A stretch of 64,000 nt of DNA from Adineta vaga (taxonomy: Eukaryota; Rotifera): the NCBI GenBank assembly GCA_021613535.1, contig CP075493.1:7316001-7380000 (forward strand), written 5' to 3'. The notes beneath the pieces were generated by a model. It had not been told where the DNA came from. It did no database searches and saw nothing but the letters and a program-made list of their open reading frames with translations. Each line of letters starts with the position of its first letter. Position 1 is the stretch's first letter. Below are positions 25,646 to 37,158 of this stretch, in pieces. Both the position numbers and the translations under genes were made by a program.

Positions 25646-28381
25646 CTAGTTTCCTGTACCAATATAATCGATAACGGCAGATCGTAGAAAATGTAATCGT
25701 TGTTCTTCATCACGTTTTAAACGTGTAACTTCTTGATCACGTTGATTTAATGTTGTTTGTAATTCAGATACTCGACTTTCCAATTCACGAATTGTATGTC
25801 GATCGGTAAAACGTTGATCTAATTAGAAATTTTGAAATTGAACAAGAAGAAGTTTTAATCAATTTACCTTTTAAATCATTTTCTAATTGTTTAATACGAT
25901 CTTTGAATTCATCATTCATACCGATATCTTTTTGAATCGATCGAAGTTTTTTTTCATATTCTGTTTTTGTTTTTTCACGAATTTCAAGAATTTCATTATC
26001 TTTACCAAGTATACTCTATAATATTAGAGATTGAAGATATTTTTTGTTGAAACGAAAGAATTTACCGATTGAATAGAATCGACTTGTCGTTTAAATGTTT
26101 CGATTTCAATCGATTGAAAATGAATCTTTTGTTGTAGTTCTCGATTGGTGATTAATTGTTGATTGTAACGAGACTAAAAACAAAATTTTATCAACTTTAC
26201 ACTCTAATGCACTTCTATTTCGAATTTAGTAGAGCTTCTTAATATGGATATTCATGTTATTAAATCACTCGTTCTTATGCTTAGAATTGATCGATTAAAC
26301 AAAAGATTACTTCAAGTTCTTCTTTTGAACTAGTCAATGTGCGTAATCGATCTTCAATTTCTTGTTGTTTTTTTTCTTCTTCATTTCGAATTCGAACTTT
26401 TTCTTGTTGAAGTGTTTCATCATGTGTTAATTTTTGTGTTGAGATTGTGGATTTTAATGAATTAATTTCCTACCAAAACGAAAATGAATGATAGATTTTA
26501 TGAATTGATTTCGTTTTACTCGTTCTAAAGATGTTCGAATACTGTCTAATTTCGTGATTTGTTCTTTAAATGTTTGTTCACTTGATACATTTGCTTCTTT
26601 AGCACGTTGTAAATCACGACTCGCAATTAATTCATGATCTTTTAATTCTTCTTTATGTTTTGATTTTAAACGTTGAATTTCATCTTCCATTGAAGTTAAT
26701 TTTATTTGATGCGTTCGATCGTTCATTGCTATCTAAATGGAAGTTCTTGTTTTCGATTGCATATTGATAAATAGATCGCTATACCGTTTCTTGAAGTTCA
26801 TGAATTGTCGATTGAAGATTTTCATTTTTTCGTGTAAAATCATGAAGTTTTTCTTGTATATCATTTAATTTCTAAATGAAAGAAGAAGATATTTACCATC
26901 GAAATCTTTCGTTAGAATAAACATTTACATCTTTTTCATTTTTATATTCTCGTTGAATCTTTTGTATAAGTTGTTCTTTATCAATTTCCATACGTTTCAT
27001 ATCATTTTGTGCATCATCATACTGTCGTTTTGCTTCGACTAAATCATTTTCCAAAGAAGTATGTTTCGTTGACAATGCTAGGAATGTTAATTTTCGTTCA
27101 TCTAATGCATCTTGTAATTTTGATAATTTTTCCGTCAATGATCTAAACATCAATGCGTAAGTTCGTATGATATGTTCATCAATTATCCTCTATTTACTTG
27201 TTTGCTTTGACCATAGCTTGTTCTTGTAGTGACATACGTGTTAATGTTGTTGTTATCTGATGATCTTTTTCTTGATGAACATTCTGTAATTGTCGAGAAA
27301 GTATCGCCATATTTTGTGAATGTCCAAAATGCATTTGACGTTGTTCACTATTTTTTGCTATTGCATTTGCTGAATTTTATTTAAAAAAGAAAAGAAATGA
27401 AAGCAAACAAGAAAATGAACATATACATACCGATACTTTGCATAATATCATCAGGAATATTATTTCCAACTAATTGTAAATCATCTAGAGTTGCATTCGT
27501 TTGACATAGAACTAAGAGTGCTCGACCACCGATAAGACCAACATTATTCCAACGTAGATCTATATTATTTGGTATTCAAAGATGCGTTTTGTGAAAGAAT
27601 CAACATACCTAATGCACGTAATGCCGTATTTCGTTTCAAAGCTGTCGCTAATTCGGAAGCACCAACATGATTTATATCATTATTACGTAGATCAAGTTCA
27701 ATTAAGAATTTATTATCGGCAAGTGCATCGCAGAATACACTAAATGCAGGAGAATTCATGGCACCCAATTGATTCCATTCGAGACGTAAACTAAAAGTAG
27801 AATTTTATAAACTAGAGTAATCGTTATTGATATAAACTTACTTTCGAAGTGTTTGATTTCTTCGTAATACTTTTGCTAATGCTTCTGTTCCAGCTCCTTG
27901 AATTCCATTTCCCTATCAATATTGAACAAATCTTGATAAAATGTTTACTTCTGATTATTTACCTTCAATTCTAATGTTTTACACGTAGTATTCGTTACCA
28001 GTCCATGGAGGAGAGCTTGTAAAGCTTTGAAAAAAAAGCAACGAATAGGTGGTTATTATATACACATCCAGCTTCTATCAGATCTATTTACCATCACTCG
28101 AAAGATTACAATCATTGAGATGAATACTTGTAAAAATAAAATCATGTGTAAGAATTTTTCCTAATATAGAACATTGTCCTTCGGGAATATTGAATGATGA
28201 TAAATTTAAACTTTTAGTTTTATTATCTTCACCAGAAACTCTAGAAAAAACAATGTCTTCTCAATTTTGATAGAAATAATTTTCATTTTTAGTACTTTTG
28301 AATTTCGCCAAGAAGTAATTCATTTGGTTCAACATGATATGTTTTACAATATTCGTGATAGAGCTTTTTAAATTGATCCAT
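25646..28381 (-). CDS. LRRC45: Leucine-rich-repeat and coiled-coil protein, LRRC45-like
   Basis: Centrosome linker protein family that helps hold the two centrioles together in vertebrates. The minus-strand gene starts at 28381 ([20 protein letters not shown]) and ends with [14 protein letters not shown], matching the human start (MDEFRRSYSRLC) and end (FLQNAVLAY). The first half holds ribonuclease-inhibitor-type leucine-rich repeats, for example [20 protein letters not shown] followed by [11 protein letters not shown]. The second half, from about 27300 leftwards, is continuous coiled coil spread over many small exons ([40 protein letters not shown]). Introns are 45-110 bases. An AG 12 bases before the ATG could be a trans-splice acceptor. 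Exon borders were not all checked. Confidence 0.85.
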
Positions 28382-29597
28382 GATTAAATTCTTCTAATCC
28401 TAAGATAGAGTCGAATCCAGATGTATGTTCATTCAGCCATATTTGAATTCTATTCAAATAGGTATCGGTGCAACTGACTATTGAACTTCAATTCAATTGA
28501 TCGATTTTTTATGTGAATATTCAGAGACTAGTTTAAAATGATTGAATCCTTTATTTTTTTTTCTTTATAGAAGTAAAATAATATATAAATAAATATGACG
28601 ATAGGTGTCACTACATGAGATGTGATGTGATAGTTAAGAACGCGTTCAGAAAGAAACAAAATGTTAATGAAAATTTCATTGATATTTTCACAGAAAACTC
28701 AAAAGCCCAATAGGCGATTTAACAAGAGCTTGAATAAATATTTTATTCTCAGATTTTTCTCTTTTCCAAAAGACGTTTCATTATTACAATGCTTGTATTG
28801 AAATAGTTCTGATGTCATGACGTTATTTAAAAAAAATACTATTGCTATTTTCATTATAGTAGCTATGCTTACGTAGGCATTTCTGAAACAGATATACTTC
28901 AACTATAACAAGAAAAAAAATGTGTCATTTCATTCGCTCATATGAAAATAGAGATCAAAACACTAATTTTTATTTTAACGACAAAGTATCCCATTGATGT
29001 TTTTTGGTATTTTATATCGTAGATCTACTGAAAAGATAACAGTATTAACTATTCTCCAATCAACGTATTCCTGGCATTTTGTAAATATTTGAAAATGCTC
29101 ATTTATACACAGAAGTGACTTTAAAACACACTGATGCAATCACAGATTCAACAAAGGCTATAATTTTTCTTCAACTAACGTCATAGCACGTTAGACATAC
29201 ATGCAGGGAAAAGGTTAGATTGATTATTTCTTTTTGAAATCACATGCATTCCTCAACAAGACTAGCGCCAAAAAGTTATCGCATAGCAACTATGGACTCA
29301 TTAGAATGAAGTCAGATAATCCCTATAGCAACCTTGTAAACAAATTCAAGAAAAAATGTGTCATTATAAGGTGTGTTTTGCCCATCTTGCCTCTATCTTT
29401 TTTCTTTCTTCTTTTAAAATTATTCCATGTCTTCAAGCTTCGTAATGCTTATTCATTCATTCTCTTTCTCCGCTCTTTCTTTCATATATAAATAGCGAGT
29501 AGCAGCATACAAATAAGTAAAGAAAATAACAAGGAAAAAGAAGGAAAGAAACAATCAAAAATCGAGAACTTTTAACGTACGACAAGGTCAATTTCAA
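28382..29597. other. Intergenic, divergent LRRC45-like / calmodulin-like
   Basis: 1.2 kb of AT-rich DNA between two divergent genes. Open frames at 28699-28902 and 29234-29491 are short and lack recognisable domains. No RNA gene is identified. Confidence 0.4.
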
Positions 29598-30342
29598 ATG
29601 CCAGTAAGAAGATATGCTGTGTTACAAAAGTTTTTCATCTCCTTATTTTTGTTCTAGCCAAAATCGAATAAATTAACCAATCATCAAATGAAAGGTAAGT
29701 TATTTCAAATTAAAATTTTATCAATCTATTCTTTTCTTGAATATTAGAATTACGTGATGCATTTGATATGTTCGATCGGGATCATAGTGGATCAATATCT
29801 TCATCCGAATTGAAACAATTATTACAAGCATTGAATTTTAAAACAAACGAAAGTCTTATACGAAAAGTAATGAAAGAAATGGATGCCGATGGTATGTAAA
29901 TATTCCATCTACAGACATGAACAAAAATTCGTTCATTCGTTATTTTCTAGGTAATGGTACTAGTAAGTGTTTGATTGTTCTTCTGAAAATATAAATGTTC
30001 TTTTTCTTATGTTTGTTTCTGTAGTTGAATTTAATGAATTTGTGAAAGTAATGAGTAGTGTCTATACACGAAAACTTAATGATGATGAAATGCGTCGAGC
30101 ATTCAAATGTTTTGATAAAGACGATTCTGGTAGATTGAATTTTGAAATGAAAATATATTCACACTTGGTTTTTGTATTACTTCAAAGGTTTTATTACTCG
30201 AGAAGAACTACGTAATGTTCTTAAACAATTGAATCAAACCATTAGTGAAAAACGGATTACAGAAGTTTTCAAAACAGTGGATGATGATGGAGATGGAAAA
30301 ATTAGTTATGAAGAATTCGCAGCTATGTTACAAGATTCATAA
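29598..30342 (+). CDS. Calmodulin-like four-EF-hand calcium-binding protein
   Basis: Small cytosolic calcium sensor of the calmodulin/centrin group. Six exons (29598-29603, 29658-29694, 29748-29891, 29951-29962, 30025-30129, 30188-30342) give 152 residues. Four EF-hand loops are visible: DRDHSGSISSSE, DADGNGTIEFNE, DKDDSGFITREE and DDDGDGKISYEE, all with acidic residues at positions 1, 3 and 12 and Gly at 6. The first coding exon is only ATG CCA, and exon 4 is a 12-base microexon that supplies the middle of the second loop; skipping it would remove four residues from that loop. The sequence diverges from canonical calmodulin, so the exact subfamily is uncertain. Confidence 0.9.
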
Positions 30343-31692
30343 CAAAGGTTTTGTCAATAAACTATATATATACATTTTTGTAGTTATATCCGTTCTTTTT
30401 TTTGTGTCAATACTATTGTGTGTTAATATATGAAATTTCTAATAAATATTGAAAATTTTACTGAATGACATAAACGAAAATCGTCGATGTGACAGATGAA
30501 TGAGGAGTAAATACAATAATATTTCTTTTGAAGTTTGTGTAGTATGTGTCATGAATTTGTCCGTATTGAAGAACATTCCATTCGTGACTTGAAAACGAAC
30601 TCGAAGAACAAACATACATGTTAATAAACCATAAAAATAGTACACAAATACTTGTATTTACTTTTACTTTTCTACGAACAATTATTTCGATGAATTTGTA
30701 TGACAGATTAAACTCATGGATACCGACAAATCTTGCGTTCTGTATTAAAATACAATGATCTTCTATATTAATTCTGCACATATCACATGTTTATCTGTAC
30801 GAAAGAACGAAAAAACAATTTCGTAGTGTACAATATTTCTAACAATTGTCGAATGGGTGGGTACTTCCAATGATGAACAAGTTCGTGTAATTATTTTGAA
30901 GGTATACTTGAATTCAACTTTCAAGTATTACACCTATGTAATTCTATTTTTGATTTCTGTCAAAGTTGAGTTATTCCAACAGAGAATATCATACGATTGA
31001 CTTTTCACTATACTGTTATGATTTCATTGGAACTATACTCACTCTCAAAACGTTCTGTCTTGAGTGACTTATAGAATATTTGTAAGTAAAGATTTTCGAT
31101 AGTTTCAAGAACATAGCATTTAAATATACAATCTAATCTGATTTGACAAGATCCTTTCATATGATTTTATCAACAGCACTTCATTTTGTACACATTATTT
31201 GAACAACAAATACATATAAATCCAATAAAGCCGTGTTATCATTACGATCGAATATAGATTTTCAACTAAACTGCTCAAAAGTGAATTATGATCAGTATAT
31301 ATGGGATTCGCTGAGATAAGATGTTATTTTTTTTACACTGAAAGCAAAAAACGAAATCTTTATTATTGCTTACATCTCCCAAAGGATATTATTGTACAGT
31401 TTGTTCATTTCGTCTTTCTTTTCAATCTTATCATTATCGATTTTTGAAAATATCAGCAGCTTTTATCCTGAACATGTGATTGTCCTAATTTCTGTGTTAA
31501 AAATGAACCTAACTTGACGGTCCCGCTCGTGTCGAAGTGATCAATGAGAGAGGTTCGAGTAAACTCAATTCAGCCTCACCAATCTTTTCATTTTCATTCG
31601 GGAATGAAAGAAATTAATCTCACGTTCTTCATTTCATTTTTTGTTTGATTTCGCAATGCAGAGGAGTGATGATTGTTATTTTCATTAAAAGA
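30343..31692. other. Intergenic, 1.35 kb
   Basis: AT-rich, with overlapping short open frames on the minus strand at 30439-30781 that show no domain. A GC-richer patch at about 31515-31580 contains GAGGTTCGAGT, like a tRNA B box, but the flanks do not pair as a T-arm. No gene is supported. Confidence 0.4.
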
Positions 31693-31696
31693 AAAG

Positions 31697-31801
31697 TGTT
31701 GCTCTGGCAGATCAGTGTTGCCACCGATCCGCACGATTTCGTCATCGCAACATGTATTTAATCCGCAAGGATATTTACCTCTTGGTAAGTTGTAATAAGC
31801 A
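31697..31801 (-). ncRNA. Spliced leader (SL) RNA gene, minus-strand copy
   Basis: Mirror copy of the plus-strand SL gene. The leader occupies 31801-31779 on the minus strand with an identical 23 bases, followed by the same GTAAATATCC donor context at 31778. The body differs from its partner at about three positions (for example TTGCGG for TTGTGG), and the TGGCA...TGCCA hairpin is preserved with one loop change. Conservation of the leader, donor and stems in both copies suggests that both are functional. Confidence 0.82.
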
Positions 31802-31816
31802 ATCTGTTTTCACGAC

Positions 31817-31848
31817 GTGTGGAGCAAAACGTTTTCGTTGTCTCTACA
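31817..31848 (-). promoter_or_regulatory. Promoter boxes of the minus-strand SL gene
   Basis: On the minus strand, TGTAGAGACA (31848-31839) and CTCCACAC (31824-31817) precede the presumed start at 31801 by 47-38 and 23-16 bases. They are the partners of the boxes before the plus-strand copy. The 14-base spacer between them is of different sequence in the two promoters. Confidence 0.65.
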
Positions 31849-31886
31849 TTTATTGTTTTGGAAGAAGCAAACGAAAGAGTGCAAAG

Positions 31887-31918
31887 TGTAGAGACAGCAT
31901 AGATGTCGTGCTCCACAC
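31887..31918 (+). promoter_or_regulatory. Promoter boxes of the plus-strand SL gene
   Basis: TGTAGAGACA at 31887-31896 and CTCCACAC at 31911-31918 lie 47-38 and 23-16 bases before the presumed transcription start at 31934. The same two boxes stand at exactly the same distances before the minus-strand copy, although the sequence between and around them differs. Fixed spacing in diverged DNA marks them as likely snRNA-type promoter elements. Confidence 0.65.
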
Positions 31919-31933
31919 ATCTCTCAGACAAAT

Positions 31934-32038
31934 TGCTTATTACAACTTACCAAGAGGTAAATATCCTTGTGGATTAAATACATGTTGCGATGACGAAATC
32001 GTGCGGATTGGTGGCATCACTGATCTGCCAGAGCAACA
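31934..32038 (+). ncRNA. Spliced leader (SL) RNA gene, plus-strand copy
   Basis: The 23-base leader lies at 31934-31956 (core TTATTACAACTTACCAAGAG) and is followed directly by a GT donor (GTAAAT). From memory, the leader reported for bdelloid rotifers is the same except for the first base or two. The leader can fold with the donor: TTACC and GGTAA pair around a loop AAGA, the usual SL stem I. Downstream are a possible hairpin at GCGAT...ATCGT and a TGGCA...TGCCA stem-loop near 32012-32030. The 3' end is estimated from the roughly 105-base length I recall for bdelloid SL RNA and from where arm similarity stops. A clear Sm site is not obvious. The transcript would donate its 5' exon to many mRNAs. 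Confidence 0.85.
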
Positions 32039-32588
32039 CTTTCATTTAAAATAAAATTGACATCTATTCAAATGGAATGTTACTGAGTAATAACCTGGTT
32101 GGTACCTATCGGCTAAAGAACAATGTGTTTGAATGTAGATGATTGATGTAGGTAATATCTGTTAGAAGTATAATGACTATCAAAATTCATTAAACACGCC
32201 TATACGAGATTTTGTGATAAAGGCCATAGATAAGATGTCGCTTTAATCTTGAGGGTGTGGAAGATTACAGACATTGGTTGCGAGACGGCTCAGTCGAAGT
32301 CAGTAACTTGAATATATTTTCTGAATAAATTGATCAAATATATAATCAATAATAAATATCTCTCTTTATGTGGAAAACTGACATCAAATGTTTCTTCGAA
32401 AGTAAAGAGAAAACGTTTGTTGTTAACATCTAAAACTTCACGTGATAAGTTTTGAATAAATGAAAAAACGAATAACTCGATAAAAGTAAACTTTCTGTTT
32501 GTCATAAAATTTGTTTTCAAAATAAAAAATTCATTTGGAATTAAATTTTATCAGATAAGTTCTCTTCTGAAAAACAGTTCTATAGTAA

Positions 32589-32963
32589 AAAGTAACAAAT
32601 CTTAATCGTATATTTTCTACTACTACTACCTCCATTAATACACCACAATATGAAGTATTAATCAAACTCGTGAAATGCTTATTATCTTTATCTCATGACA
32701 ACAGTGAGTTCGAAAGAGAACTTGATGCTGTATATGAACGATTAGAAGAAAAAGAAACTCAATCGATAAACAAACAAACAAAAGAATTGACTAGAGCAAC
32801 TAAAATGTTCGACGAGGAAACCACAAAATTTGCCACAGCTACGAAAAATAGAACATTTGATGGTATCAGTACAGTCGAAGTACTGATGAGAGATGATAAT
32901 GCTAAATTTGTTGGTTTCAAAACTGAATTAATTAAGAAAAGAACAGGAAAAATAAGTGATTGA
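32589..32963 (+). pseudogene. Unassigned coding-like frame, possibly a gene fragment
   Basis: An open frame of about 125 codons without an early ATG, ending in TGA at about 32963. Its composition is protein-like, with a charged helical segment (FERELDAVYERLEEKETQSI) and a Lys/Thr-rich stretch. Neither an upstream exon with a start nor a downstream partner is evident, so it may be an orphan exon or a decayed gene piece. I do not recognise a family. It could also be chance. Confidence 0.3.
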
Positions 32964-33674
32964 AATAGATGTTTTGAACGTTATCTCTCATTTTTCTGTA
33001 AATACTCTAAACATATTTTTTGTATAAATTTTAAGAATGGAAGGAGTGAAATAACAGACAAATTTGTAGCTATCGAAACTTACTTCCTATGGAAATAGAT
33101 CGTAAAATACTAGGAGAAAATCAGGAAACCAAGCATGCTAACAAGCCTGCTGATAGTATAAATGAAAATAATTTGACGATCTCATGAATAACAAAATATC
33201 CAATGTGAGATAGAAATGAGCTCTAGAGTCGGATAAGAACTCAAGATAATGTATTCTCTTCTCTTCTCTTTGTGTGCTGTCCGCCTCATCTTCTCATAGA
33301 TGAATGCAAAACAAAAATTACTTTTACCGTCTTATATGATTAGACTACCATATATAAACGTACTTTTACTTGTCATTCAGTCAATATTCATCTGAGAATA
33401 GTGAACTGTTCCACACTATTTTAAAATGATATATATTTTTTTGAGTTTCTTCTTCTCTATGCATTTATATGATGAAGGATTGTTTTGCCGGAACACAAAT
33501 GACTAATTCACCATATACATGTCTAATACAGACGTCTATTGTTTACCTCACTATGGTGAGGGATACAGCCCGGTTAGTGTTTTTAAAACAGTGAGCAGAG
33601 TTTCTCTGTACGCGTACGATTTATTTATCTGTTAGTTTTCTTTTTATTACAAGATAAATAAAATAACACACGAG
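32964..33674. other. Intergenic
   Basis: AT-rich stretch downstream (in minus-strand terms) of the TPR-ADP-ribosyltransferase gene. No supported feature. Confidence 0.4.
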
Positions 33675-33689
33675 TCATAATTTCTTTTT

Positions 33690-34590
33690 CATGTCTGCGA
33701 GGTTTTTTCTATACATTCGAAGATCAGGATGTCCTGAAGGCAATGATTGTTGTGCAATTTGTACAGCACGCTCATAAAATGAACCGGCTTTTGAATAGTT
33801 CTTCATGTCTTCATACACCACACCGATGTTGTTGCAAGATGCAGCCAAATCAGGATGATTTGGTGGTAGTGAGTTTTGTCGAATTGCAAGGGCTTTTTCG
33901 TGAAATGAAAGTGCTTTTGTATAGTTAACCATGTTGTAATGCACCAGAGCAATGTTGTTGTAAGATGCAGCCAAACTCGGATGATTTGGAGGAAGTGATT
34001 GTTGATCAATTGCAAGAGATTTCTCATAATATGAAAGTGCTTTTGAATAGTCACCCTTGTTGTCATACACCAAACCGATATTGTTGAAAGATGAAGCCAA
34101 ATCAGGATGATTTGGAAGAAGTGATTGTTGTCGAATTGCAAGGGCTTTTTCATGAGATGAAAGTGCTTTTGAATAGTCACCCATTTCGTCATACATCAAA
34201 CCGATATTGTTGTAAGATAAAGCCAAATCAGGATGATTTGGAAGAAGTGATTGTTGTCGAATTGCAAGGGCTTTCTCATGAGATGAAAGTGCTCTTGGAT
34301 AGTCACCCATCTTGGAATACACCAAACCAATGTTGTTGTAAGATGAAGCCAAATCCGGATGATTTGGAGAAAGTGTTTGTTGTTTGATTGCAAGAGCTTT
34401 TTCTTGAGATGAAAGTGCTTTTGGATAGTCACCCATGCTGGAATACACTGCACCGATGTTGTTGTAAGATGCAGCCAAATCAGGATCTTTAGGAGAAAGA
34501 ATTTTTTCCTCGATGGCAAGTGTTTTTTCATAGAATCTAACTGCCTCTTCATATTCTCCTCGATTGTATTTGATGGAACCAAGTTGACTA
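33690..34590 (-). repeat. Tandem 126-bp TPR-coding repeats
   Basis: About seven consecutive 126-base units, each coding one 42-residue kinesin-light-chain-type TPR with the core ALAIRQQSL..NHPDLA.SYNNIG. The central units (about 34050-34420) are the most alike at the DNA level, suggesting recent unit duplication or conversion. Confidence 0.8.
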
Positions 34591-35518
34591 TAAATTGGTG
34601 CCTTTTCACTCTCCTTCGTTGTTTGATCAAGCAGCATTTCATAAATCTCTTCAGCCTTCTCATTTTGACCCAATTTCTTTAGCACTAAACCCAATCTGTA
34701 CCATCCTCTCGAGTCTGGAAAACTCTCTTCTCGTATGCGCTCAGTTAGTGCATGTAGTTCCTTGTCATTATCACTGGTCAATGTCAAACTAACTTCGAAG
34801 AGTTTGTTATTTCCATCCATTTGTTTGAAATTCTGAGTTCGAAACACGCTGTGCATTGAAAATAGCACTTCATCTTCATCCTCAATGGCACTATGATCAC
34901 GAATTGATGCAAATGATGTTGTTGATTGTTTTGGATCAATTTTTATTACAAACAAAATTGCCACCAAATCTGGATTACTTAGATTTTCTTTTGCAAACCT
35001 GAGTGAAACATTTTTCTCCTTGCTAGTGGATAAGAAATTGTTAAAGGACATGAGTCCACCTTTAGTTTTCTTTAATTGTTCGAAATCTGCGATGGATACG
35101 CCTTGTCCACGATAAACTGTGAAAATTTTATCCATGTGTTGTTCTTCATGCACGGATTTGATGTGTCGATGTAGATCGTTGATAAAGAAGCCCATCCGTG
35201 TCATGATGTCACCATCCATCGTTCTGATTCCACGATTGAGCATGCGATAAAAGAAGCATTCATAGGTGTACCACCAGATAGGTTTTTCCTGATGATATTT
35301 GCGTTCCAATAGTTTCACTTTCTCTAATTCTTCGTCGTTATCGATGAAAAGTTCACGACAGTAATGAACGTAATCCTGAATATGTGCATCGTCGAATTCG
35401 ATGGTCAATAAGATCTCCTTGAGGATCTGGGTGTACATGAAAGAAGGATCTAATTGATCCAACTTTTTGTCAGATGCCACGAAACTGATGGAAGCGGCAT
35501 TTTGTTCACATTGTGCTA

Positions 35519-37158
35519 CAGGGTATAGCAAAATTATAGACCCCTCATACACATGCATACGAAAATCGTTATTTTATTTCAGCAATAAGAGATGGCGGTC
35601 AACCAATGGCATAGGAGTGCGTGGGTACACATGTACTATCTACCAATCTAACATCGTATTTCCGTTCGCTGATAGTGGAAGAAAAAAATACAAATCAGTG
35701 AAAACTTGCTGTACCATAATTATAGGCCCCCTATACGAAAAATACATTTCTCGATTTTCTAGAGTTGATCATCAGGCGATTTCTGAAAATTTGTTCGATA
35801 ACAAATAACGTTCTATCTATTTCTCTCACTTTGAGATATGGTTGGTCAAAGTTATGGCGCAGATTCTCGTTATTATGAGTTTTACTGGTGGCTTATAACT
35901 AACTACGTGATCTTGATCAGAATATCATTTTTTCGTAATTTTGATTTGTTCAGAACTAGTCCGATAGATGTGTTTACTCTAGATAGCATCGCCCTGATTG
36001 AAACTATGTTGATTAAAGATCAATTTGATAGAGTTTGAGAAGATAGCTATCGTGGTACCCCATAGCTATGTAGACTGTTCCTTAAAAAGTCGCAGAATTT
36101 CATGACTAGTTGAACCGATGACTCCAGTCTAATGGTATAGTTAGAGAGAGCATATCAAGTTGTACAAGAATATCAACAAATATAATACAGGAAAGCAGTC
36201 CTCAGAATAAAGATTGATGACGTCGAAGATTAACTAGTTTCACCCGATATATGCATATGGAGGCAACAGAAAATTTGTTTATATAATTTTGATACACTGA
36301 TTCCGGCGGACTCTATACACTTTTTCAGACACCTCTTTGATTATGAATCTCAGTAAAGTAGGAAAAATCCAGTTTCCTTCTTCATGAGTTACTATAACAC
36401 AATCAGACGACAGTAGTTAATTTTGCATAAGTTTAGTAATTAGCCAATCTTCGACGTCATCAATCTTTATTCTGAGGACTGCTTTCCTGTATTATATTTG
36501 TTGATATTCTTGTACAACTTGATACGCTCTCTCTAACTATACCATTAGATTGAATTGGTTGCTTCAACTAGTCATAAAATTCTGCGACTTTCTAACGAAC
36601 AGTCCACATAAAAGAGTAGTACCAAGGTGACTATCTTCTTAAACTCTACTAAGTTGCTCTTAGATCAACATAATTTGAATTAGGGCAATGCTATCTCGCG
36701 TAATTATGTCTATCAGACTAGTTTTGTGTAGATATAAATTACGAAAAAAGTGTCTCCTGCCCAAGATCACGTAGTTAGTTATAAGACACCAGTAAAACTC
36801 ATAATAACGAGAATCTGCGCCATAACTTTGACCAACCATACCTCAAAGTGAGAGAAATAGATAGAATGTTACTTGTATCATAGGAAAATGTCAGAAATTA
36901 ACAGTTGGTCAACTCCAGAAAATCGAGAAATGTATTTTTCGTATAGGGGGCCTATAATTATGGTACAGCAAGTTTTCACTGATTTGTATTTTTTTCTTCC
37001 ACTATCAGCGAACGGAAATAGGATGTTAGATTGGTAGATAGTACATGTGTACCCACGCATTCCTATACCATTGTTTGGTCACCATCTTTTACTGCTGAAA
37101 TAAAATAACGATTTTCGTATTCATGTATATGGGGGGTCTATAATTTTGCTATACCCTG
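35519..37158. mobile_element. Tc1/mariner-type non-autonomous element with long inverted arms
   Basis: The ends are CAGGGTATAGCAAAATTATA and its reverse complement, each bordered by TA (35517-35518 and 37159-37160), the target duplication of Tc1/mariner transposons. Arms run inward about 715 bases (35519 to about 36236, and about 36437 to 37158), leaving only some 200 bases of unique centre (36237-36436). The outermost 70 bases of the arms are almost identical; the inner parts carry scattered substitutions and small gaps. No transposase frame is present, so it depends on an enzyme made elsewhere. It is inserted in the coding sequence of the TPR-ADP-ribosyltransferase gene. Confidence 0.9.
35711..35745 (+). 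repeat. Inner direct repeat of the transposon left arm
   Basis: ATAATTATAGGCCCCCTATA followed by CGAAAAAT resembles the terminal ATTATAGACCCC...CATACGAAAAT about 190 bases outward. The right arm has the mirrored copy at about 36930-36965. Paired outer and inner copies in each arm match the IR/DR layout of some Tc1-like elements, where both copies bind transposase. Confidence 0.6.

Larger units (their letters stand above)
31693..32045. repeat. 350-bp palindrome containing two divergent SL RNA genes
   Basis: Near-perfect inverted repeat. The outer arms (about 31693-31801 and 31934-32043) differ by about three substitutions and a small tail difference in the leader and body, while the central 130 bases match only in two short promoter-like boxes. 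Both arms encode the same leader-plus-donor unit reading outward. The arrangement is a head-to-head gene duplication, or two copies kept alike by gene conversion, rather than a typical transposon: I see no flanking target-site duplication. Confidence 0.85.

Noticed and set aside
31515-31580. Possible tRNA (GGTTCGAGT box)
   Set aside because: The flanking bases do not form a T-arm and no A box or acceptor stem could be found.
31752-32054. 100-codon open frame over the palindrome
   Set aside because: It crosses both SL genes and their promoters in one frame; the arms are explained by the SL genes and the frame has no domain.
33743-34792. Several open frames overlapping the TPR repeats on both strands
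   Set aside because: Repeated shadows of the 126-base TPR units in other frames.
35467-36038. Open frames inside the transposon left arm
   Set aside because: They lie in inverted-repeat sequence, carry no transposase motifs and are mirrored in the right arm.
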